Shown here one piece after another: positions 37,136 through 44,625 of a DNA stretch of 64,000 nucleotides (the stretch's first letter is position 1; every line of letters starts with the position of its first letter). Both the position numbers and the translations under genes were made by a program. Source of the DNA: Bacteroidales bacterium (GTDB taxonomy: Bacteria; Bacteroidota; Bacteroidia; Bacteroidales; UBA932). The notes beneath the pieces are model-generated. The model made no database searches. It had not been told where the DNA came from and saw nothing but the letters and a program-made list of their open reading frames with translations. The stretch lies in contig JAFRRA010000005.1 of NCBI GenBank assembly GCA_017428325.1, forward strand, positions 62,001 through 126,000, in the 5' to 3' direction.

Positions 37136-38842
37136 ATGAAATCTGTCGCCGATATTAAATCTGCATTCAGGGCTGTTGCCGTTTTAACGGTGGCCGTGAT
37201 TCTTTTTGCCTGCGGCGGGAAGCCTGTCAATCCGGAGCCTAAGCCTGGACCTTCCATTTCCCTGGAAAGCCAGGCTGTTACGGTTAAGGTTGGCAAGTCC
37301 ATAACCATATCTCCGACCTATGCCAACGCAGACGGGGCTTCGTTCAGCTGGACTATCGAAGGCAAGGTGGTTTCCACACAGAAGAGCCTGACTTTTTCAT
37401 CTAATACTCCGGGCATTTACTATGCAAAGATCACCGTCACCAACTCAATCGGAAGCGCTTCCAGGGAGGTGAAGATAACAGTGGCCGAGAAACTGCCTCC
37501 GGTAATTGGCATGGCAGTCCCGGACGGTGGTTTTTCCATCCTGAAAGGGTCGGAGTACGAATTCAGCCCGGAGGTTACCAACACGGATGGAACCACTTAT
37601 AGCTGGACAATAGACGGAGCTGAGGTGTCAACATCCAAATACTACAAGTACACTGCTTCACAAACGGGCACGCATACATTCAAGTTTACTGCAAAGAACG
37701 AGGACGGGCAGGCTTCCGTTTCATTTACCGTAAAGGTTCTGGAAGAGAAGGATATGCCTTTCAAATGGGACTTTGAATCAGACACATACAATTTCTCTAC
37801 CGGAAGAAGCATAAGGATTCTCATCCGCTCGGTAGAGAACGCTTTTGACGCCAAATACACCTGGACTCTTGATGGGGTTATTGTCAAGGAATCTTCCGAG
37901 CCTTATTACATTTGCGAAGAGGCAGAGGTAGGTACACATACGCTTTCCGTCACGATGAAAAACTCCTTCAGAGCCCAGTCCAAGACTCTCAAGGTAAACA
38001 TCTGCCCTCCTGAAGGCACATACAAGCGTACCGGCGGCAAGGCTCCGTGGAACAAGATTTACGAGTATATGCCTGCTCCCGGGCAGTTCATCAACGAGGG
38101 CTTTACAGCAACTACAATGGAAGAGGCCTGCTCCTGGGCCCAGAAGAGGATGGAGGCCAAGACATTCGTGTCTCTCGGAGCTTGGGGAGGTTATCTGGTA
38201 GCCGGCTTTGACCACAGTGTGGAAAATGACGGCGGCTACAATCTCGCCATCACCGGCAACGCCTTCCACAATTCTTCCGAGCCTGGAATAGTCTGGGTGA
38301 TGCAGGACGAGAACGGCAACGGCCTCCCTGACGATACCTGGTACGAGCTTAAAGGCAGCGATTATGCCTATCAGATAAAGGATTACGCGATAACATACTA
38401 TAAGCCGAACGCAAAATCCAGCGTTATGTGGACTTCCTCTGACGGCAAATCCGGCAGCGTGGATTACCTTGCCGCCTATCATTCCCAGGATTACTATTAT
38501 CCTAACTGGGTCAAGACATCATCCTACACCCTTTACGGTTCCAAATTGATATCCAAGACCAAGGAAGTAAGCAAAGACAACTGGATAAACCAGGACTTTG
38601 ACTGGGGCTACGCAGACAATTTCAGCGAAGTGGACCGCCTTTCTTCCAACGACAACTCTTCCGGTGGCCCTTCAGACAACCACTTCAAAATCAGCGATGC
38701 AGTCAGATGGGACGGACAGCCTGCCAACCTCAAATATATAGACTTTGTAAAGGTTCAGACAGCAGTATGCGACAAAGCCGGTTGGATAGGGGAAGTCTCC
38801 ACGGAAATCCTCTTCATCGCCGATTATAATATGAGCAAATAA
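37136..38842 (+). CDS. PKD/Ig-like surface lipoprotein, probable partner of the BtuB-like receptor
   Basis: A 568-aa lipoprotein: signal with lipobox LFAC (Cys26), three PKD/Ig-like domains (about 40-118, 125-205, 207-297), then a C-terminal domain (about 300-568) with GQFINEG, SLGAWGGYLVAGFDHSV, EPGIVWVMQDENGNGLPDDT and YIDFVKVQT. This C-terminal domain recurs in Bacteroides lipoproteins encoded next to cobalamin receptor genes. The protein is probably surface-exposed and helps capture ligand for the receptor. That role is inferred from the pairing; no cobalamin-binding residue can be read directly. Confidence 0.8.
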   Translation: MKSVADIKSAFRAVAVLTVAVILFACGGKPVNPEPKPGPSISLESQAVTVKVGKSITISPTYANADGASFSWTIEGKVVSTQKSLTFSSNTPGIYYAKITVTNSIGSASREVKITVAEKLPPVIGMAVPDGGFSILKGSEYEFSPEVTNTDGTTYSWTIDGAEVSTSKYYKYTASQTGTHTFKFTAKNEDGQASVSFTVKVLEEKDMPFKWDFESDTYNFSTGRSIRILIRSVENAFDAKYTWTLDGVIVKESSEPYYICEEAEVGTHTLSVTMKNSFRAQSKTLKVNICPPEGTYKRTGGKAPWNKIYEYMPAPGQFINEGFTATTMEEACSWAQKRMEAKTFVSLGAWGGYLVAGFDHSVENDGGYNLAITGNAFHNSSEPGIVWVMQDENGNGLPDDTWYELKGSDYAYQIKDYAITYYKPNAKSSVMWTSSDGKSGSVDYLAAYHSQDYYYPNWVKTSSYTLYGSKLISKTKEVSKDNWINQDFDWGYADNFSEVDRLSSNDNSSGGPSDNHFKISDAVRWDGQPANLKYIDFVKVQTAVCDKAGWIGEVSTEILFIADYNMSK

Positions 38843-38843
38843 T

Positions 38844-39131
38844 CTAAGATTTGCGGTTTGGATTGGAGGGGAACCAGCCCTTGCGGACTCTTTCTCTCTG
38901 ATGGAATACTTCAAGGATACCCCAAAAACTGGAGAAGGATGTTACGCCTAGAATTGCACTCCAGAATAGGCTTGGGGTAAGGCAAGCCCAGACGCCGAAG
39001 CCTATGCTGGCAATAAGGAAAGCCCACCAGATTTTTACTCCAAAGTAATACTCACCCTTAATTACCAAAGGATGAAAGATTCCTATTATGAGAAAGGAGA
39101 TGGCCCCTATAAGAATTCCGTACCAGTTCAT
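38844..39131 (-). CDS. DUF4491 small membrane protein
   Basis: A 95-aa protein beginning MNWYGILIGAISFLIIGIF, with about three hydrophobic helices and the conserved HPLVIKGEYYFG, SFSSFWGILE and KGWFPSNP elements of DUF4491. The ATG at 39131 is chosen because it matches the family start; an upstream in-frame ATG at 39155 lies inside the -7 box. Function unknown. It ends 1 bp after the PKD lipoprotein, facing it. Confidence 0.85.
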   Translation of the reverse strand: MNWYGILIGAISFLIIGIFHPLVIKGEYYFGVKIWWAFLIASIGFGVWACLTPSLFWSAILGVTSFSSFWGILEVFHQRERVRKGWFPSNPNRKS

Positions 39132-39152
39132 TGCCGTTTGTGTTTCTGTTTC

Positions 39153-39207
39153 CAAAGATAAGCAAGTTTACAATTGTGCGGAGTTTTTAAGTTTTTTGAT
39201 ACATTTG
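39153..39207. promoter_or_regulatory. Divergent promoters of the DUF4491 gene (-) and a TonB receptor gene (+)
   Basis: Minus strand: TATCTTTG (39153-39160) is a perfect -7 box, start about 16 nt before the DUF4491 ATG at 39131. Plus strand: TACATTTG (39200-39207) ends only 6 nt before the receptor ATG at 39214, so that transcript would be almost leaderless. A TTG at 39174-39176 lies 23 bp upstream of the second box. Confidence 0.6.
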
Positions 39208-39213
39208 CTGCCT

Positions 39214-41577
39214 ATGAAAAAGACTATTTCCATCGGGATAAGGACAGGATTCCTGTCTATCGCCCTTATGACTTGTGGTTTTGCGTGGGGGCAGGACAAT
39301 TCTTCTTTGAAAAGCACTGTTTTTGAACAGGCTGATACCATCGCTGAATATTCAATTGAGAGCCTGTGGGTTGTGGATTCTCCAAAGGAGAACAGGGTGC
39401 TTCGTGACCAGCCGGTTTCCTCGTCGATTGTTCAGAGGAAGGCTATGGAGGACAATAGGGTATTCTCAATGAAAAGCCTTACCGGGCTTGTGCCGAATCT
39501 CTATATTCCGGATTACGGAACAAAATACACTTCTTCAATTTATGTCAGGGGAATAGGTTCAAGGATCAATTCTCCGGCTGTGGGAATATATGTGGACGGG
39601 ATTCCGTATTTCGACAAGTCCGGATTTGACTTTGACTATTCCGATATCGAGAGGGTGGAGGTGCTCAGGGGGCCTCAGGGAACTTTGTATGGCAGAAACA
39701 CTATGGGCGGACTGATAAACGTCAGGACCAAGAACCCGTTCGACTATTCCGGAACGGACCTGATGCTGAGCGCTGCCACTAAGAACGGCTACAGGGCATA
39801 CCTTACCCATTATCATAGGATTAGCGATAAGTTCGCCTTTTCCGCCGGAGGTTTCTACGACTATAGCGGAGGTTTCTACAGGAACGAATATACAGGAAAG
39901 AAGATAGACAAGGGATCCAGTGCCGGAGGAAGGATGCACGGAATATGGAGGCCGACGGATGGTTTGTCTTTTGACCTGAACGTGAGTTACGAGTATGATG
40001 ATGACGGAGGCTATCCATATGGAGCCTATGACAAGGCAACAGGTGAGTTCTCCCTTCCGTCTTACAACTATAAGAGCAGTTACCGCCGTAATCTTTTGAA
40101 TGCAGGACTTATAACAAAGTACGCTTCCTCTTTGGGAGTGGAGATTGTTTCAGCCACAGCCTGGCAGTACCTGAAAGACAGGATGACAATGGATACTGAC
40201 TATTCTCCGGCGGACCGCTTTACGATGAACCAGAACCAGCTTCAGAATACCGTAAGCCAGGAGGTGATTGTAAAGGGCAAATGGAACGGGTTCTGGGGCG
40301 GTATGGATTTCTCAACGGGAGTTTCAGGCTTTTACCAGTGGAACAGGAATTTTACCCCGATGACCTTCGGTTCGGATTTCATTTCCTCCCTTCAGGCCAC
40401 GATGGATGCTGCAATGGCGCATTCTCCCGTGAAAGTTAAGCTTACGGACGGGTATATGGATGTTCCAGGTCTCTTCCATCTTCCGGCTAGCGGAGCTGCA
40501 GTCTTCCACCAGAGCGTTTTCAACGACTTGTTCGGAGCAGAAGGACTGTCTGCAACCCTGGCGGTAAGGTTCGATTACGAGAAGGTCAAGATAGACTATG
40601 CCACAAGTTGTGCGATGAACTATCAGATGACGATGAGGGGCAAGACTACTGAAGGAAGTTACAATGTTGAATATCTTGGGAAACAGTATCAGGAGTCAAT
40701 GCCTGTTCTGCCGAGAGTGGCCCTGAAGTACGACTTCGACAAGAGGAACAACATTTACGTTATGGCAGCAAAAGGCTATCGCGGCGGAGGATTCAACATT
40801 CAGATGCTCAGCGATTACATGCAGTCAGACCTGCAGAAGAATGTAGGCACTCTAGACAATGATTCCACCATAAACGAGGCTCTGCGATACAAGCCAGAGT
40901 ACTGCTGGAACCACGAGATAGGGGGGCATTTCACCTCGGCCGATAACAGGCTGAGTATGGATGCCAGCCTCTTCTATATGAAGGTGAAGGACCAGCAGGT
41001 GTCCCGCTTTGTGGAAAGTGGACTGGGGCGTTACACCTCCAATGCCGGAAGAAGCCGCAGCATAGGCGGGGAGGTTTCACTGATCTTCCAGCCGATATAC
41101 GGACTTAATCTTGCCGCCGACTACGGATACACGGAGGCCAAGTTTACCCGTAACCTTACGCAAGTGTCTGTAACAAAGGACGGAAAGAGGGTGCTGGAAG
41201 ACAGGGATTACAAGGATAGATATGTTCCTTTTGCTCCAAAGCACACGCTTCACCTGGCTGCTTCTTATGCAATAGATCTGGGGCAGGACAATAAGCTTAC
41301 ATTCGGTGCGGACTATACAGGAGTGGGCAAGGTCTACTTCACAGAGGCTAACGATGTAAGCCAGAAGTTCTACGGCCTTCTTGGCGGAAGGATAACTTAC
41401 TCAACGGGTAAAAAGAAAACCTCAAAGAGCGGTTATGCAGGCTTTGAGGTTTCCCTTTGGTTCAGCAACATCCTGGATAAGGATTATGCGCTGTTCTATT
41501 TCGACAGCGGAAACGCCGGCTTTATGCAGCGTGGCCGCCCTTCCCAGGCCGGAATCGACCTGAGACTAAAGTTCTGA
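39214..41577 (+). CDS. TonB-dependent outer-membrane receptor
   Basis: A 787-aa receptor of the siderophore/iron-complex type: signal peptide MKKTISIGIRTGFLSIALMTC...WGQ, plug (about 75-180) with the classic VEVLRGPQGTLYGRNTMGGL, and a large barrel ending GIDLRLKF with a C-terminal Phe. The start is ATG 39214; longer frames in front lack a signal peptide and cross the promoter. Ligand unknown; the plug and length resemble FecA/catecholate receptors. It has no carboxypeptidase-like N-terminal domain, unlike the 44.6-kb receptor. Confidence 0.85.
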   Translation: MKKTISIGIRTGFLSIALMTCGFAWGQDNSSLKSTVFEQADTIAEYSIESLWVVDSPKENRVLRDQPVSSSIVQRKAMEDNRVFSMKSLTGLVPNLYIPDYGTKYTSSIYVRGIGSRINSPAVGIYVDGIPYFDKSGFDFDYSDIERVEVLRGPQGTLYGRNTMGGLINVRTKNPFDYSGTDLMLSAATKNGYRAYLTHYHRISDKFAFSAGGFYDYSGGFYRNEYTGKKIDKGSSAGGRMHGIWRPTDGLSFDLNVSYEYDDDGGYPYGAYDKATGEFSLPSYNYKSSYRRNLLNAGLITKYASSLGVEIVSATAWQYLKDRMTMDTDYSPADRFTMNQNQLQNTVSQEVIVKGKWNGFWGGMDFSTGVSGFYQWNRNFTPMTFGSDFISSLQATMDAAMAHSPVKVKLTDGYMDVPGLFHLPASGAAVFHQSVFNDLFGAEGLSATLAVRFDYEKVKIDYATSCAMNYQMTMRGKTTEGSYNVEYLGKQYQESMPVLPRVALKYDFDKRNNIYVMAAKGYRGGGFNIQMLSDYMQSDLQKNVGTLDNDSTINEALRYKPEYCWNHEIGGHFTSADNRLSMDASLFYMKVKDQQVSRFVESGLGRYTSNAGRSRSIGGEVSLIFQPIYGLNLAADYGYTEAKFTRNLTQVSVTKDGKRVLEDRDYKDRYVPFAPKHTLHLAASYAIDLGQDNKLTFGADYTGVGKVYFTEANDVSQKFYGLLGGRITYSTGKKKTSKSGYAGFEVSLWFSNILDKDYALFYFDSGNAGFMQRGRPSQAGIDLRLKF

Positions 41578-43596
41578 TTACTTGATCAGGCCTCTGGCCC
41601 TCAGCATTGCCTTAGGGTCCGGCTGGCTTCCCTTGAACATCTCGTAAAGAACCATCGGCTCTTCTCCGCCGCCTTTCTCAAGGAAGGTCTTGCGGAATTT
41701 TGTTGCAACGTCCTTGTTGTAGATGCCCTGTTGCTTGAAGTAGTCAAAGGCGTCCTTGTCAAGCACCTCACTCCACAGATAGCTGTAGTAGCCTGCGCTG
41801 TAGCCGGAGTTGAAGATGTGGTTGAAGTAGGTGGTGCGGTATCTAGGGATAATCTCCTTGATTAGTCCCATATCCTTGCATACCTTGTCTTCAAACGCTT
41901 TAATATCAATGCCGTCCAGCTGTTCCTCGTTTAGCTCGTGCCACTTCATGTCCAGGATGGATGCGGCGCATAGTTCCGCCGTCATGAAGCCCTGGTTGAA
42001 CTGGCGTGCAGCCAGGATCTTGTTAACCAGAGAATCGGGGATAACCTCTCCAGTCTTGTAATGTTTGGCATACTGGGCCAGGATTTCAGGCTGGAAAGCC
42101 CAGTTCTCGTTGAACTGCGAGAATGTCTCCACAAAATCCCTTGCAACGCTGGTTCCGCTAACGGATGGATAGCGGCACTTGGTCAGAAGCCCGTGGAGGG
42201 CATGACCGAATTCGTGGAACATAGTCTCCACCTGGTCAATGGTAAGAAGACCCGGGAGAGAGTCGGTAGGCGCGTTGAAGTTGGCAACATTCACTATGAT
42301 AGGGCGGATTTCATTGCCGTCCCTGTCCACATACTGGTCTCTGAAGTTGTTCATCCAGGCACCGCCTCTCTTGGTGCTTCTCGGATAATAATCGGTAAGG
42401 AATATACCAAGAAGGGAACCGTCTGCATCGCTTACCATGAATACGTCCACTTCAGGGTAGTACTTCGGAGCGTCCTCAACCGGTTCCACGTTTATGCCGT
42501 AGAGGAGGTTGGCGGCGTAGAATATGCCGTTACGCACATTCTCCATCTTGAAGTATGGCTTGGTCTGTTCCTCGTCGAGGTCATATTTTTCCTTCCTTAC
42601 CTTCTCTGCATAGTAGAACCAGTCCCAAGGCTCGATCTTGCTGCCCTTAGGGAGCAGGCCGGCCTTGATGTCGCGGTCCATAACCTTCTGCATATCAGCA
42701 ACCTCTTCCTTGCTTTTGGCATTTGCAGCCACCTGAATCTCGTCAAGGAAGGCATCTACGGTCTGAGGATCGTGAGCCATCTTGTTGTCCAGCTGATAGG
42801 CTGCAAAGGTTTCGAATCCAAGGAGTTTTGCTTTCTGGGCCTTGAACTTCAGAATCTGGAGGCAGAGGGCCTTGTTGTCAAACTCGTCGTCGTGGTTGGC
42901 ACGGTTGGAATAAGCCTCGAACATTGCCTTGCGCCTTTCCCTGTCCGGGCAGCTTGCCATCTCGTCAGGGTAGGCGGAAACCGGGATGCCGAACTTTTCC
43001 TTGAAGGCGTTGCTCTGCGCAAGAAGGTTGTCGCCGAACTTGTGCTGAGCGTCGCTGAGCTTCTGGTTGATTTCCTTAAGCTGCTCCTGAGCCTCGTCCG
43101 CAAGGTCAACGCCATTACGGGTGAATGCCTGGTAGAGCTTCTTGAGGGTCATCTGCTGCTCGCGGTCCAGACGGCTCTGGTCAGCTTCATATACCGCCTT
43201 CACTCTCTCGAAGAGCTTGCGGTTCATGAAGATCTCGTCGCTGTGGGCAGTAAGAAGCTTGTTGGCCTCGTCTTCAACCTTGTTGAGGGTAGAGTCGGCA
43301 TCGGTCTCGGCGAGGTTGAAAAGCACGCCGGAAACCTTTGCAAGAAGCTGTCCTGAAAGCTCGTATGCGGCAACTGTATTGGCAAAGTTAGGAGCTTCCG
43401 GATTGTTGATGATGGCCTCTATCTCCTTCTTGTTCTGCTCAATGCCTTCCTTGATCGCAGGGATATAATCCTCTGTCTTTATCTGGTCAAAAGGAGGAAT
43501 TCCGTATGGAGTGTTCCAATCCGTTAAAAAAGGATTCTTTTCTTTGCACGCTGCAACTATCATAAGTATTGCAAATAGAATTGTAAGCCTTTTCAT
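41578..43596 (-). CDS. M3-family metallopeptidase lipoprotein (Dcp/oligopeptidase A type)
   Basis: A 672-aa peptidase with zinc motif HEFGHALHG near residue 460 and the M3 C-terminal fold. The signal ends in a lipobox (IVAAC, Cys17), so it is a lipoprotein in the periplasm or at the outer membrane, unlike cytosolic M3 enzymes. It would cut short peptides, likely as a peptidyl-dipeptidase. It lies 3 bp after the DUF5689 gene and so is the last gene of that minus-strand block, and abuts the converging receptor gene directly. Confidence 0.93.
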   Translation of the reverse strand: MKRLTILFAILMIVAACKEKNPFLTDWNTPYGIPPFDQIKTEDYIPAIKEGIEQNKKEIEAIINNPEAPNFANTVAAYELSGQLLAKVSGVLFNLAETDADSTLNKVEDEANKLLTAHSDEIFMNRKLFERVKAVYEADQSRLDREQQMTLKKLYQAFTRNGVDLADEAQEQLKEINQKLSDAQHKFGDNLLAQSNAFKEKFGIPVSAYPDEMASCPDRERRKAMFEAYSNRANHDDEFDNKALCLQILKFKAQKAKLLGFETFAAYQLDNKMAHDPQTVDAFLDEIQVAANAKSKEEVADMQKVMDRDIKAGLLPKGSKIEPWDWFYYAEKVRKEKYDLDEEQTKPYFKMENVRNGIFYAANLLYGINVEPVEDAPKYYPEVDVFMVSDADGSLLGIFLTDYYPRSTKRGGAWMNNFRDQYVDRDGNEIRPIIVNVANFNAPTDSLPGLLTIDQVETMFHEFGHALHGLLTKCRYPSVSGTSVARDFVETFSQFNENWAFQPEILAQYAKHYKTGEVIPDSLVNKILAARQFNQGFMTAELCAASILDMKWHELNEEQLDGIDIKAFEDKVCKDMGLIKEIIPRYRTTYFNHIFNSGYSAGYYSYLWSEVLDKDAFDYFKQQGIYNKDVATKFRKTFLEKGGGEEPMVLYEMFKGSQPDPKAMLRARGLIK

Positions 43597-43599
43597 AGT

Positions 43600-44613
43600 C
43601 TATTCAGCTGTGTAAACTTTAACTCCTTCCAAATCAATCAGTGTAAACTGAGGGGCTCCGCGATAATTGGTCAGGATGCCGGTAATGTCTATCAGCTTGG
43701 TTCCGTTGAGGATGCCTTCTTCCAGTTCAACGTCTGCGAACTTGGCATATCCGCTGGTCCTGATCTGGATTTCAGTTTTTCCCATCTTGAAGTACTGGCT
43801 CACATAGTTTGCACTGGCTTCAATGGCGCCTTCCTTCCTGAGCTGTGCGACTGTCTTGCCTCCGTCTGCTGTGGTAGCGGCATCCCAGATTCCGGAATCC
43901 AGATAAGCCTGCATCTTGTTCTTGCTCATGGCCCAGGTGGTTATGCCCCAGGTCTTGTCGCTGAGGAACACGCGGTTAGAGGTACTCTGCTTGTCTCCGT
44001 TAGGGTTAGGGTAGAGGAGGGCAAAAGCCTCATTGCCGTACTTGAGCCCCTTCAGGGTAACCAGCTTTTCCATATTCTGCTTGAGGGTGAGTTCGCTCTC
44101 GCCGAGTTCTACAGGCTGTACAGGAGTGTCAATCTTGCCCTTGAAAATGTGAAGGTCTATGATTCTCTGTACATCTATGTAAGCGGTTTCATATTCTCCC
44201 GTAGGATCGTCCAGACCTATCTGTAGCATACCTTCATACGCTCCTATGGTCAGGCCGTCCAGCTTTACGTAAATCCACTGTCCAGGTCTGTAATCATTAT
44301 AGAGAGAACTCTTTCCTATCTTGATTTCAAGGGCTCCGGTAGCATCCTGGATATACATCGAACGGTAGATGTTTCCGCTCTGGTCCGAAGACGTTACCTG
44401 GCCGGCAATAATCAGATCCTTCTCAATGTGTACAGGTTTGTCCACATAGAGAGCCTTCACGTTGGCTATGGTTGTGTTGGCAGACATGCCTGTCACCTGG
44501 TCGGTGAGAGGGCCGTCATATCCGAAATTGACAACCGGATCCCACTCGTCGCAGGAAGTTGCAAGGAATGCGGCAACTGCCGTCATGCATATAATATTCA
44601 GTATCTTTTTCAT
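43600..44613 (-). CDS. DUF5689 surface lipoprotein
   Basis: A 337-aa lipoprotein: lipobox ATSC (Cys21), a DUF5689 region (about 40-225) with the OB-like stretch IIAGQVTSSDQSGNIYRSMY and the following IQDATGALEI, then a second beta-rich part to the end. DUF5689 proteins commonly follow a carboxypeptidase-domain TonB receptor in Bacteroidota and often neighbour secreted nucleases. OB folds bind nucleic acid or carbohydrate; binding here is inferred. It is 12 bp after the receptor gene. Confidence 0.85.
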   Translation of the reverse strand: MKKILNIICMTAVAAFLATSCDEWDPVVNFGYDGPLTDQVTGMSANTTIANVKALYVDKPVHIEKDLIIAGQVTSSDQSGNIYRSMYIQDATGALEIKIGKSSLYNDYRPGQWIYVKLDGLTIGAYEGMLQIGLDDPTGEYETAYIDVQRIIDLHIFKGKIDTPVQPVELGESELTLKQNMEKLVTLKGLKYGNEAFALLYPNPNGDKQSTSNRVFLSDKTWGITTWAMSKNKMQAYLDSGIWDAATTADGGKTVAQLRKEGAIEASANYVSQYFKMGKTEIQIRTSGYAKFADVELEEGILNGTKLIDITGILTNYRGAPQFTLIDLEGVKVYTAE

Positions 44614-44625
44614 AGCAATCTGGTT

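Noticed and set aside
42061-43356. 431-codon plus-strand open frame
   Set aside because: Antisense to the M3 peptidase; long open frames on the opposite strand are a codon-usage effect here.
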